The position numbers were made by a program, and so were the translations under genes. From Candidatus Rokubacteria bacterium RIFCSPLOWO2_02_FULL_72_37 (lineage in GTDB: Bacteria; Methylomirabilota; Methylomirabilia; Rokubacteriales; CSP1-6): a DNA stretch of 32,138 nt. Below, piece by piece: positions 1 through 7,189 of this stretch. The DNA lies in assembly GCA_001790315.1 (NCBI GenBank), contig MGCE01000030.1:2585-34722 (forward strand). The letters run 5' to 3'. The notes beneath the pieces were generated by a model. The model did not search any database and had not been told where the DNA came from. It saw nothing but the letters and a program-made list of their open reading frames with translations. The stretch's first letter is position 1. Every line of letters starts with the position of its first letter.

Positions 1-773
1 TTGAAGCTCGGCCCTCGCACCTCGATCAGGAGTTTGTGAGCCGGCAGGCAGAAGTCGTAAAGGAACGCGGAGACGGGCAAGGCGAACAGGTGCACGTACT
101 CCACGCCGAGCCGGTCGAGGATCGGCTTCAATTCCGCTTCGCCGAAGCCGGTCACACCGCGCCGAGCACCCGCCGTGATCTTCGCCGCAAGTGCAACCCG
201 GCCCCGGTACCGCTCATCCGGCGTCAGGTGCTGGATCTTCGCGAGCCCGGCGGCGACCAGTTCGCGGGTCCGTTGGTTGGCCCTGCGGGCGATCGTCTGA
301 GCGTCTCGCCGCCCGCTCGCGTACTGGGCCTTCATCGCGAGGCGGATCCGTTCTCGCGTTGCCTCGCTGTGCAGGATTCGCTTGTTATTACAGCGCGGGG
401 AGCACGTCCGATACGACCGGCTCTCGTACCGGTCGTACCGGACGAAGTATGTCCGCCCGCAGACCTCACACACGTCCCCGAGCGTCTTGAGGCGATCGCC
501 CGCTCGAATCTCGTCCGCCCGCTTCCATACGCCGTTCACCATGAAGGGGTGCTCCGGGGTGACGGTGACGTGAGTCACCCGACCCGGGCGGTCGCCTGGC
601 CCGATCGAGAGGCGCACCAGGCCGCTTCCCTTGGGCAGCACCTCTTGGGGGCGCACGTAGATCACCTTCCTGAAGCGACCGCGGTGCGTGAGCACCAGAT
701 CGCCGATCCCGATGTCCTTGATCGGCGTGAAGCCGTCCGAGGTGTAGATCAGCACCCTCGGACTGATGAAGCA
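1..773 (-). mobile_element. Intein with Hint splicing domain, zinc finger and PD-(D/E)XK-like homing endonuclease (partial)
   Basis: Protein-splicing element inside the glycosylase. Residue numbers are those of the host protein. Cys129 is the first intein residue, followed by a block A pattern with [15 protein letters not shown] at 139-153. Block B reads TPEHPF at 200-205, the TxxH motif, followed by [10 protein letters not shown]. Residues 230-256 form a Cys-x2-Cys-x18-Cys-x3-Cys zinc finger (bases about 470-390). Residues 338-385 read [14 protein letters not shown], then YDFCLP and LLIEVRG. This is the layout of Vsr-like or DUF559-type PD-(D/E)XK nucleases, with Asp368 and Glu379 as likely metal ligands. 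Splicing blocks F and G (terminal His-Asn) lie outside the window. By eye the DNA seems slightly less GC-rich than its neighbours, as expected for a mobile insert. The Hint assignment is firm; the nuclease family is probable. Confidence 0.85.
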
Positions 774-1157
774 CTTCACAGTGTTGCTGATATAGACTTC
801 CTCGCGCGAGAACCCGACGCCCGGCGCCTCGAGCATCTTCGTGAGGAGCTGGCCGGCGCGCCCGACGAACGGAAGCCCCTGCGCGTCCTCGTCGGCGCCC
901 GGCCCTTCGCCGATCACCACGAACTCGGCGCGCGGATCGCCGGCGCCGAACACGATGGTCGTGCGCCCCTCGCAGAGCTTGCACCGGCGGCAGCCCTGGA
1001 GCCCACGCTCCTGCGCCGCGAGCGCTTCGGGGGCGGACAGGAGCCACTCGCCGGACAGGGCGCACTCGGTCACGCCGAGGTCCCGCCAGTGGCGCAGCGT
1101 CTCGCCGAGGGCGGCCACGGCGTCGGCGAGCGCCTCGCGCGCGGGTTCCAGCGCCAT
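1..1157 (-). CDS. udg: Family 4 uracil-DNA glycosylase interrupted by an intein (partial, runs off the left edge)
   Basis: Removes uracil from DNA in base-excision repair; family 4 enzymes carry a 4Fe-4S cluster. Reading the minus strand from ATG 1157 gives 385 whole codons before the window edge. Residues 56-62 (GCRRCKLC region) hold the N-terminal Cys-x2-Cys cluster ligands. Residues 83-103 carry the GEGPGADED and PFVGRAG uracil-pocket motifs, and residues 121-128 read VYISNTVK. The family normally continues KCRPPGNR; here the frame continues instead into a Hint-domain intein starting at Cys129, with no stop or frameshift. The C-terminal half of the glycosylase must lie beyond position 1. 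The start is 5 bases after the coaBC stop and shows no clear Shine-Dalgarno sequence, so translation is probably coupled. Identity of the N-extein is secure; splicing activity is inferred. Confidence 0.9.
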   Translation of the reverse strand, partial: MALEPAREALADAVAALGETLRHWRDLGVTECALSGEWLLSAPEALAAQERGLQGCRRCKLCEGRTTIVFGAGDPRAEFVVIGEGPGADEDAQGLPFVGRAGQLLTKMLEAPGVGFSREEVYISNTVKCFISPRVLIYTSDGFTPIKDIGIGDLVLTHRGRFRKVIYVRPQEVLPKGSGLVRLSIGPGDRPGRVTHVTVTPEHPFMVNGVWKRADEIRAGDRLKTLGDVCEVCGRTYFVRYDRYESRSYRTCSPRCNNKRILHSEATRERIRLAMKAQYASGRRDAQTIARRANQRTRELVAAGLAKIQHLTPDERYRGRVALAAKITAGARRGVTGFGEAELKPILDRLGVEYVHLFALPVSAFLYDFCLPAHKLLIEVRGPSF

Positions 1158-1162
1158 GCGGG

Positions 1163-2383
1163 CTAGGCGGGCGTCGTCTTGTGGGTGGCGCTCGCGCGAA
1201 GCGCGACGATGTGCCCGAGGATCGCGTCTGCGACGGCGGCTTTCGACATCCGCGGCAGCGCGCGGGTGCCTCCCCAGCGGTCGAGCAACAGGACCTCGTT
1301 CTCCTCCGCTTCGAAGCCGATGCCCTGCTGGCTCACGTCGTTCGCGACGAGCAGATCGATGCCCTTGTGCTCGAGCTTCGCCCGCGCGTGCGCCGCGACG
1401 TCGCGCGTCTCGGCCGCGAAGCCGACGACGAACGCGCCGGCCCGCCGCGCCGCGACCTCCGCGAGGATGTCGGGGGTGGGGGTGAGCTCGAGCACGAGGT
1501 CGCGCTTCCCCTTGATCTTGTCGGGCGCCACCTGCCGCACGCGATAGTCGCCGACGGCGGCGGCCTTGATCACGATCGTGGCCTGGGCGAGGTGATGGAG
1601 CACGGCCTCACGCATCTCCTCGGCGGTCTGGACCGGGACGAAGACGGCGCCCGCCGGCGGCGTGAGCGCCGTCGGTCCCGAGACGAGCGTCACCCGGGCG
1701 CCGCGGCGAAGCGCCGCGGCGGCGAGGCGGTAGCCCATCTTGCCCGAGGAGCGGTTCGAGATGTACCGCACGGGGTCGATCGGCTCGCGGGTCGGACCCG
1801 CGGTGACGAGCACGTGATCGCTCTCGAGATCGCGGGCGGGCGAGAGGGCGCCGAGCAACGCCTCGACGATCCTCTCCACCTCCGGCAGACGGCCCTTGCC
1901 CGAGAGCCCCGAGGCGAGCACGCCCGCCTCGGGTTCGAGGACGACGATGCCGCGCGCCCTGAGGGTCGCGACGTTCGCGGCGACCGCCGGATGCTCCCAC
2001 ATGCCCCCGTCCATCGCCGGGGCGATGAGCACGGGCGAGCGCGCGGCGAGCAGGAGCGTCGTCAGGAAATCGTCGGCGATTCCGTGCGCCGCCTTCGCCA
2101 GGAGGTTCGCGGTCGCGGGCGCGACGAGGATCGCGTGGGCGCGCTCCGCGAGCCCGACGTGCTCGACCGCGTCCGGGCTCTGCGGATCGAACAGATCAGT
2201 GAGCACGGGCCGGCCGGACAGCGTGCGGAACGTCAGCGGGCCGACGAACGCGCGCGCGTGGTCCGTGAGGCACACCGTCACCTCGGCGCCGAGGGCGGTG
2301 AGCTCACGGAGCAGGTAGACCGCCTTGTACGCGGCGATGGAGCCCGTGACGCCCAGGATCAGCTCGCGCCGGGCGAGGCTCAT
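1163..2383 (-). CDS. coaBC: Bifunctional phosphopantothenoylcysteine decarboxylase / phosphopantothenate-cysteine ligase
   Basis: Catalyses two consecutive steps of coenzyme A synthesis: ligation of cysteine to 4'-phosphopantothenate, then decarboxylation to 4'-phosphopantetheine. The 406 residues match the usual length. The N-terminal flavoprotein CoaC half has [11 protein letters not shown] near the start, [17 protein letters not shown], and PAMDGGMW, a variant of the PxMNxxMW motif with Asp for Asn. The CoaB half has SNRSSGKMG (nucleotide and phosphopantothenate binding), AAAVGDYR and KIKGK. The flexible flap reads [10 protein letters not shown], so Ser replaces the Cys that acts in E. coli CoaC; the same position varies in other lineages as far as I recall. 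The start ATG overlaps the rpoZ stop by 4 bases (ATGA), so translation is coupled. Confidence 0.96.
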   Translation of the reverse strand: MSLARRELILGVTGSIAAYKAVYLLRELTALGAEVTVCLTDHARAFVGPLTFRTLSGRPVLTDLFDPQSPDAVEHVGLAERAHAILVAPATANLLAKAAHGIADDFLTTLLLAARSPVLIAPAMDGGMWEHPAVAANVATLRARGIVVLEPEAGVLASGLSGKGRLPEVERIVEALLGALSPARDLESDHVLVTAGPTREPIDPVRYISNRSSGKMGYRLAAAALRRGARVTLVSGPTALTPPAGAVFVPVQTAEEMREAVLHHLAQATIVIKAAAVGDYRVRQVAPDKIKGKRDLVLELTPTPDILAEVAARRAGAFVVGFAAETRDVAAHARAKLEHKGIDLLVANDVSQQGIGFEAEENEVLLLDRWGGTRALPRMSKAAVADAILGHIVALRASATHKTTPA

Positions 2384-2595
2384 GCCTTGGCGGTTTCTCC
2401 CTCGTCCTTGACGCGATACTCGACCTTCGCCGCCGCGATCTCCTCGAGGGATGTGCTGGTCGGCTTCTTGTGGCGGGTCTCCACACGAGCCGGTGCACCG
2501 CGGTTCAGCTGACGGGCGCGCTTGGCGGACAGCACCACGAGCAGGTAGCGGTTCGAGACCTTGTTCAGCGAGTTCTGCAGCGAGGGGAATGCCAT
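2380..2595 (-). CDS. rpoZ: DNA-directed RNA polymerase omega subunit
   Basis: Small subunit that helps fold and assemble the beta' subunit into RNA polymerase. 71 residues, typical for the family. The conserved stretch NRYLLVVLSAKRARQLNRG lies at residues 15-33, followed by a Lys-rich segment and the acidic helix SLEEIAAAKVEY. The ATG at 2595 overlaps the gmk stop by one base (TGATG), and the 3' end overlaps coaBC. The gmk-rpoZ-coaBC order is widespread in bacteria and supports the call. A much longer open frame extends upstream, but its extra part is the antisense-like shadow of gmk. Confidence 0.93.
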   Translation of the reverse strand: MAFPSLQNSLNKVSNRYLLVVLSAKRARQLNRGAPARVETRHKKPTSTSLEEIAAAKVEYRVKDEGETAKA

Positions 2596-3209
2596 CAGTC
2601 GGGCACCTCCAGATCGGGGAATGTGAGCGCGAGGCGGCTCGCGCGGCAGCGCTCGGCCTGGATGATCGAGGCGAGCTGGTCCATCGCTTCCTTCACGTCG
2701 CGGTTCACGATCAGGTAATCGTAGCGACGCCAGAGCGCGATCTCCTCGCGCGCGCGCTGGAGGCGCCGGGTGATCTCGGCCTCGGCGTCCGACTTGCGCT
2801 CGCGCAGCCGCAGCTCGAGGTCGTGCATGGACGGCGCCACGATGAAGACGAGCACGGCCTCGGGATAGCGTCCCCGGAGCTGCTCCGCCCCCTGCGTGTC
2901 GATGTCCAGGAGGACGTCGCGCCCCGCGGCGAGCGCCTCGTCCAGCACCCGCGCGCGGGTGCCGTAGAGATTGCCGTGGACGGTCGCCCACTCGGCGAAC
3001 TCGCCACGGACGAGCATGTCGCGAAACGACGCTTCCGACACGAAGACGAAGTCGGCGCCGTCCAGCTCGCCTGCGCGGGCCGGTCGGGTCGTCACCGACA
3101 CCGAGTACGCCAGATCGCGCAGGAGCAGCCGGACCTCGCGGCACAGCGTGGTCTTTCCCGCACCCGACGGCGCCGAGACGACGACCAAGGTGCCGTGGCG
3201 CCTAATCAC
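2595..3209 (-). CDS. gmk: Guanylate kinase
   Basis: Phosphorylates GMP to GDP with ATP in cytoplasmic purine nucleotide metabolism. The 204 residues match the family. The P-loop APSGAGKTT lies at residues 13-21. The GMP-binding region follows with SVSVTTRPARAGELDGADFVFV, then the EFAEWATVHGNLYGT segment and LLDIDTQGAEQLR. The start is GTG at 3209, which overlaps the end of remA by 8 bases. It is the third gene of the yicC operon. Confidence 0.96.
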   Translation of the reverse strand: MIRRHGTLVVVSAPSGAGKTTLCREVRLLLRDLAYSVSVTTRPARAGELDGADFVFVSEASFRDMLVRGEFAEWATVHGNLYGTRARVLDEALAAGRDVLLDIDTQGAEQLRGRYPEAVLVFIVAPSMHDLELRLRERKSDAEAEITRRLQRAREEIALWRRYDYLIVNRDVKEAMDQLASIIQAERCRASRLALTFPDLEVPD

Positions 3210-3483
3210 CGGCCGGGCCCCGGTCCGTGGCGAGGCGCTGCGCGAGCGTCGCGGGCTCGAGCGAGGAGAGGATCAGGTGGTCGCTCCCGGTCACGATCAC
3301 GGCACGGGTGCGGCGGCCGTTGGTCGCGTCGACGAGCTTGGTGCTGCCCTTCGCGCTTTCGATCAGGCGCTTCACCGGCAGGGAGTCGAGGCCCACGATC
3401 GCCACGATCTGCTCCGCCACAACGACGTTGCCGTGGCCCACGTTCACGAGGTGCGTCGACGGACGGCCGTTCGGCTTACTCAA
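3202..3483 (-). CDS. remA: RemA-like DUF370 DNA-binding regulator
   Basis: Member of the RemA (DUF370, YlzA) family, small ring-forming DNA-binding proteins; in Bacillus subtilis RemA activates biofilm matrix and osmoprotection genes. The core runs from LVNVGHGNVVVAEQIVAIVGLD through RLIESAKGSTKLVDAT and GRRTRAVIVTGSDHLILS to LAQRL. The usual GFGN near the N-terminus is GHGN here. The start is TTG 3483, overlapping the yicC stop, with an AGGTG Shine-Dalgarno-like motif upstream; no ATG is available in frame. The 93-residue length is typical. Position between yicC and gmk is the classical context of this family. Its function outside Firmicutes is not established. Confidence 0.88.
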   Translation of the reverse strand: MSKPNGRPSTHLVNVGHGNVVVAEQIVAIVGLDSLPVKRLIESAKGSTKLVDATNGRRTRAVIVTGSDHLILSSLEPATLAQRLATDRGPAGD

Positions 3484-4390
3484 GGTTCTGCACCTGCTCG
3501 CGCATCTTCTCGATCACGCCCTTGGCCGCGAGCGCGGCCTGGCTCAGCTCGAGGTCGTCGGCCTTCGAGGCGATCGTGTTCACCTCGCGGTGGAGCTCCT
3601 GCACGAGGAAGTCGAGCGCCCGCCCGACCTGGCCGCCCGCGTCCAGCACCTGCGCGACCTGCGTCAGGTGCGCACGCAGGCGTGTCAACTCCTCGCGCAC
3701 GTCCGTCTTGTCGGCCCAGATCGCGACCTCGGTGAGGATCCGCCCCTCGTCCACGGTCGCCACACCGAGCAGGGTCCGGATACGCTCCCGCAGCCGCTCC
3801 TCGCGGCGCGCCACGGCGGCGGGCGCGCGCGCCTCGATCAGGTCCACCTGGGCGCCGAGGTCGGCGCCGAGCTTCCGGAGCTCGACGCCGAGCGCCTCGC
3901 CCTCGGTCCGCCGCCGCGCGACCAGCTCGTCGAGCGCGCGGCCCAGCGCTTCGACCAGGACGGGCTCGCAGGTTGCCTCGGCCGGCGCCTCGGCCTCCTC
4001 GGCACGCAGCACGCCGGCCCGCTCGAGCACCCACGCGAGCGTCACGTCCCCCGGCACGCCGACCTCGCGCCCCAGTTCCCGCGCGCGCGCGACGTACTCG
4101 GCGGCGAGCGGCGCGTCGGCCCGGACGCGCTGGACCGCCTGGCCCGGGCCGGGCGCGATCTGCACCGCGACGTCCACGCGCCCTCGCTCCAGACGCGACT
4201 GGATCAGGCGTCGCGCCTCGGGCTCGAGGGCGGCCAGCGCGCGCGGCAGCCGGAGCGCGACGTCGAGGTGCCGGTGATTGACCGAGCGCGCCTCCACCGT
4301 GAGGCTGACCCCCTGGCCCGCTGCGTCGCCCCGGCCGAATCCCGTCATGCTGGACAGGCGAGGAGCCGGGGCGGTGCGGGTGGACGCCAT
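3476..4390 (-). CDS. yicC: YicC/YloC family endoribonuclease
   Basis: YicC/YloC family; members have been shown to act as endoribonucleases. Both family domains are present: the N-terminal part with SSMTGFGRG, then EARSVNHRHLDVALRLPRAL, and the C-terminal DUF1732 part ending with REVNTIASKADDLELSQAALAAKGVIEKMREQVQNLE. Start choice: an open frame reaches 4504 but would pass through the promoter. The predicted -10 box (TATGAT, 4402-4397) lies 6 bases before ATG 4390, so a leaderless mRNA starting at or next to this ATG is the simplest reading. The family's usual Met-Thr-Gly-Phe-Gly start would be ATG 4348, which has no Shine-Dalgarno sequence. First gene of the housekeeping operon. Confidence 0.93.
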   Translation of the reverse strand: MASTRTAPAPRLSSMTGFGRGDAAGQGVSLTVEARSVNHRHLDVALRLPRALAALEPEARRLIQSRLERGRVDVAVQIAPGPGQAVQRVRADAPLAAEYVARARELGREVGVPGDVTLAWVLERAGVLRAEEAEAPAEATCEPVLVEALGRALDELVARRRTEGEALGVELRKLGADLGAQVDLIEARAPAAVARREERLRERIRTLLGVATVDEGRILTEVAIWADKTDVREELTRLRAHLTQVAQVLDAGGQVGRALDFLVQELHREVNTIASKADDLELSQAALAAKGVIEKMREQVQNLE

Positions 4391-4396
4391 CCAGTG

Positions 4397-4426
4397 ATCA
4401 TAGAGCGAAATCTCCTGTAGTGTCAA
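4397..4426 (-). promoter_or_regulatory. Sigma70-like promoter of the yicC operon
   Basis: On the minus strand TTGACA (4426-4421), an 18-base spacer and TATGAT (4402-4397) form a near-consensus promoter. The expected transcription start at about 4390 coincides with the ATG of yicC. The -35 box is one arm of an inverted repeat shared with the divergent promoter. Confidence 0.72.
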
Positions 4427-4442
4427 TATGTTGCGATTGACA
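4421..4442. repeat. Inverted repeat spanning both divergent -35 boxes
   Basis: TGTCAAT (4421-4427) and ATTGACA (4436-4442) are perfect 7-base inverted arms with an 8-base spacer. Each arm contains the -35 box of one of the two divergent promoters. The symmetry may be only the consequence of two consensus -35 boxes back to back, or it may be an operator. Confidence 0.6.
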
Positions 4443-4466
4443 CGGCGAGAGCCGCCGGCATACACT
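4437..4466 (+). promoter_or_regulatory. Sigma70-like promoter of the ABC importer operon
   Basis: TTGACA (4437-4442), an 18-base spacer and TACACT (4461-4466) precede the solute-binding protein gene. Expected transcription start is near 4473, giving a leader of about 45 bases. A strong Shine-Dalgarno GAGGAGG at 4505-4511 lies 7 bases before ATG 4519. Confidence 0.68.
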
Positions 4467-4518
4467 GCTTCGCCCGGGTCGAATCGAAGCCGGACCCGGC
4501 TCACGAGGAGGCATCGAC

Positions 4519-5592
4519 ATGAGGGTCACCCGTCGCAGGTTCCTCACCACCGCCGGCGTCGCCGGGTTCACGCTCGCCGGAGCCCGTGTCTTCGGTGTCG
4601 CCCGCGCCGCGGGCAAGCCGGTCACCATCTCGCACAGCGTCTCGACGTTCGTGTACGGGCAGCACCTCGTCGCGAAAGAGAAGAAATACTTCGAGCAGGA
4701 GGGGCTCGACGTGCCGGGCTTCATCGTGCCCGGTGGCGGAGCCAAGGTCGTGCAGGCGCTGGCGGCGGGGCAGGCGATGTTCGCCCTCGGCGACTCGAAC
4801 CATCCGCTGAAGATCACCGAGAAGGGCAAGGACGCGCTGATGATCTTCGCGACCGACCGGCGCTGCACGTACGCGAACATCGTGACGCGCAAGGAGCTGT
4901 GGGACAAGGGTGTGCGGTCCGTGGAGATGCTCGCCGACGTGAAGCTCGTCGGCCGCAAGGCGGTCGTCGCGGCGACGGCGATCGGGTCGGGCACGTACGT
5001 CTACGGCAACTACGTCCTGAAGCAGACGAAGGCCGCCGACGGCAAGCCCGTCAACGACCATGTCGACTGGGTGGGCGGGGGCGCGTCGACGACGATCCTC
5101 GGCGGGCTCAAGGCCGGCAAGTTCGACGCGATCATGGCTGTGCCCGAGTGGCAGTGGGCGGCGGAGGACGAGGGCTTCGGCAAGGCCATCTTCGACGTCC
5201 AGGACGAGGCGACCTGGAACCGAGTGTTCGGCGGCTCGATCCCGGTCACGGTCGGCTACGTGCTCAAGGAGACGGTCGAGAAGTCGCCCGACCTCGTCCA
5301 GGGGTACGTCAACGCCACCTACCGGGCGCAGCGGTGGATCAAGGCGGCGAAAGATGACGAGATCGCGGAGCTGATCCACAAGCCGTACATGGACACCTTC
5401 AAGCGCGAGGTCGTCCTGCGCTCGATTCGGTACTATCGGACGGTGTTCGACTGGGACTTCGCGATCGAGGAGAAGGATTACGCGACCGGCATGAAGGTGT
5501 GGGTGCCGCTCGCCCTCGCGAAGCCGATCCCCTACGCGCAGGCCGTGGACATGAGTTTCGTCCGGAAGGCCCGGGCCAAGTACACGTCCTGA
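4519..5592 (+). CDS. ABC transporter substrate-binding protein, SsuA/NMT1-like, Tat-exported
   Basis: Periplasmic receptor of an importer of the nitrate/sulfonate/taurine or thiamine-precursor class; the substrate cannot be told from sequence. The N-terminus MRVTRRRFLTTAGVAG is a twin-arginine signal, ending around ARA-AGK near residue 34. The mature part starts VTISHSVSTFVYGQHLVAKEKKYFEQEGLDV, the usual first strand and helix of SsuA/NMT1 proteins. VPGGGAKVVQALAAGQAMFALGD and a domain-crossing region around GASTTILGGLKAGKFDAIM follow. 357 residues is a little longer than average. The start is fixed by GAGGAGG 7 bases upstream. It leads the operon with the ATPase and permease. Confidence 0.9.
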   Translation: MRVTRRRFLTTAGVAGFTLAGARVFGVARAAGKPVTISHSVSTFVYGQHLVAKEKKYFEQEGLDVPGFIVPGGGAKVVQALAAGQAMFALGDSNHPLKITEKGKDALMIFATDRRCTYANIVTRKELWDKGVRSVEMLADVKLVGRKAVVAATAIGSGTYVYGNYVLKQTKAADGKPVNDHVDWVGGGASTTILGGLKAGKFDAIMAVPEWQWAAEDEGFGKAIFDVQDEATWNRVFGGSIPVTVGYVLKETVEKSPDLVQGYVNATYRAQRWIKAAKDDEIAELIHKPYMDTFKREVVLRSIRYYRTVFDWDFAIEEKDYATGMKVWVPLALAKPIPYAQAVDMSFVRKARAKYTS

Positions 5593-6377
5593 ACGCGGGA
5601 CGTTCGCGCATCGTCATCCGGGGCCTCGTGAAGACCTTCCGCGAGGAGGGCCGCGAGGTCCCGGCCGTCCGGGACGTCTCCTTCGAGATCCGTGACAAGG
5701 AGTTCGTGGCCATCGTCGGCCCGTCCGGCTGCGGCAAGTCGACGATCCTCAACATGATCGGCGGGCTCGTCGCGCCGACGTCGGGCAGGATCGAGATCGA
5801 CGGACGCGCCGTCACGGGCGTTCCGCCGAACGTCGGCTACGTCTTCCAGAAGGACACGGTCTTCCCGTGGCGGACTGTCGCGCGCAACATCGCGCTCGGG
5901 CTGGAATACCGCGGCGTCACCGGCACCGAGCAGGAGCGGCGCGTGCGCGAGGGGATCCGCCTCGTGGGGCTCGAGGGCTTCGAGGAGGCCTACCCCGCGA
6001 CGCTCTCGGGCGGCATGCGTCAGCGCGTCGCGCTCATGCGGACGCTCGTCGTCGACCCGGAGATCCTCCTGATGGACGAGCCGTTCGGCGCGCTCGACAC
6101 GCACACGAAGCTCAACCTCCACGCCGAGTTGCTCGCCCTCTGGGAGGCCAAGCACCAGACCGTCGTCTTCGTCACGCACGATCTCAGCGAGGCGATCACG
6201 CTCGCCGACCGGATCGTGGTGATGACCCGGCGTCCCGGGCGCGTGAAGATGCTCTACGACGTCGCCCTCCCTCGGCCGCGCGACGTCATCAAGCTGCGCG
6301 AGTCGGAGGAGTACGCACGCGAGTACGGCCAGATCTGGCACGTGCTGGGTGAGGAATTCGCCGGGGCACGCCTGTGA
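5589..6377 (+). CDS. ABC transporter ATP-binding protein, SsuB/TauB-like
   Basis: Cytoplasmic ATPase that drives the importer. From a start at 5589 (262 residues) the Walker A GPSGCGKST is at 44-52, the Q-loop is in VGYVFQKDTVFPW, the signature LSGGMRQR is at 139-146, Walker B ILLMDEP is at 159-165, and the switch His is in FVTHDLSEA. The start is uncertain. The frame is open back to ATG 5499, but that adds about 30 residues overlapping the previous gene with no similarity to the family. No ATG, GTG or TTG lies between 5592 and the GTG at about 5628, which would cut the first strand. A CTG at 5589 overlapping the upstream TGA (CTGA) fits coupled translation best. Confidence 0.92.
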   Translation: MNAGRSRIVIRGLVKTFREEGREVPAVRDVSFEIRDKEFVAIVGPSGCGKSTILNMIGGLVAPTSGRIEIDGRAVTGVPPNVGYVFQKDTVFPWRTVARNIALGLEYRGVTGTEQERRVREGIRLVGLEGFEEAYPATLSGGMRQRVALMRTLVVDPEILLMDEPFGALDTHTKLNLHAELLALWEAKHQTVVFVTHDLSEAITLADRIVVMTRRPGRVKMLYDVALPRPRDVIKLRESEEYAREYGQIWHVLGEEFAGARL

Positions 6378-7189
6378 AGGAGCGTGGCGCGATCCTCGTC
6401 TGGCGCCTGCTCATCCTCCTGACGCTGCTCGGCTCGTGGCAGTGGCTCACGGGGATCAAGGCGATCTCGAGGACGCCGGGGTTCTACTGGATCGATCCGT
6501 TCTTCGTCAGCCGGCCCTCCGAGATCCTGAAGCGTTTCGTGTATCTGGCGTCCGACGAGGTGCGGCTCACGATCTGGCAGATGGCGCTGTCCACGATCCA
6601 GTCGACTCTCTGGGGCTTCGTCGTCGGCGTCTCGTCGGGTTTCGCCGCCGGCCTGCTGCTCGGCCGTAACGATCGTCTGGCGCGGATCCTCGAGCCCTAC
6701 ATCATCGCGTTCAACTCGCTGCCGCGCATCGCGCTCGTGCCGCTCATCACGATGATCTTCGGCTTCGGCCTGCTGGCGAAGATCGTCCTCGCGTGGACGA
6801 TCGTGTTCTTCATCGTCTTCTTCAACACGTTCCAGGGCGTGCGGTCCGTCGACGCCGATCTGGTTCACGCCGCCAGGTTCCTCGGCGCGTCCGAGCAGCA
6901 GATCCTCAGAACCGTCGTCGTGCCATCCGCGCTCGCGTGGACCTTCGCCTCGCTGACGCCCTCCATCTCGTTCGCGCTGATCGGCGTCGTGGTGGGCGAG
7001 TTCCTGGGTGGTGAGTCGGGCGGTGGGCTGGGCTACCTGATCATCCAGTCGCTCGGCACCTTGAACGCCGCCGACATGATGGTCGCCCTCCTCTCGCTGG
7101 GCGCGATCGGCGTCGTCCTGGCGCTCGGGATCAAGCAGGTCGAGATCCGGCTCCTGCGCTGGCGGCCGGAGTATCGCAACCGCGCGTGA
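6374..7189 (+). CDS. ABC transporter permease, SsuC/TauC-like
   Basis: Integral membrane permease of the same importer, 271 residues with about six hydrophobic helices: residues 9-25, around 75-95, 110-130, 135-155, 190-210 and 235-255. The cytoplasmic loop that docks on the ATPase is visible as AARFLGASEQQILRTVVVPSALAW, the EAA-type motif. The GTG start at 6374 overlaps the ATPase stop (GTGA), so the stoichiometry is likely set by coupled translation. Only one permease gene is present, so the complex would be a permease homodimer. Confidence 0.93.
   Translation: MKERGAILVWRLLILLTLLGSWQWLTGIKAISRTPGFYWIDPFFVSRPSEILKRFVYLASDEVRLTIWQMALSTIQSTLWGFVVGVSSGFAAGLLLGRNDRLARILEPYIIAFNSLPRIALVPLITMIFGFGLLAKIVLAWTIVFFIVFFNTFQGVRSVDADLVHAARFLGASEQQILRTVVVPSALAWTFASLTPSISFALIGVVVGEFLGGESGGGLGYLIIQSLGTLNAADMMVALLSLGAIGVVLALGIKQVEIRLLRWRPEYRNRA

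Noticed and set aside
36-1166. A plus-strand 376-codon frame opposite the glycosylase and intein.
   Set aside because: No family motif. The minus strand gives an uninterrupted glycosylase-intein protein.
4391-4504. Extension of yicC to a start at 4504.
   Set aside because: It would lie upstream of the near-consensus promoter at 4426-4397 and adds residues absent from the family.
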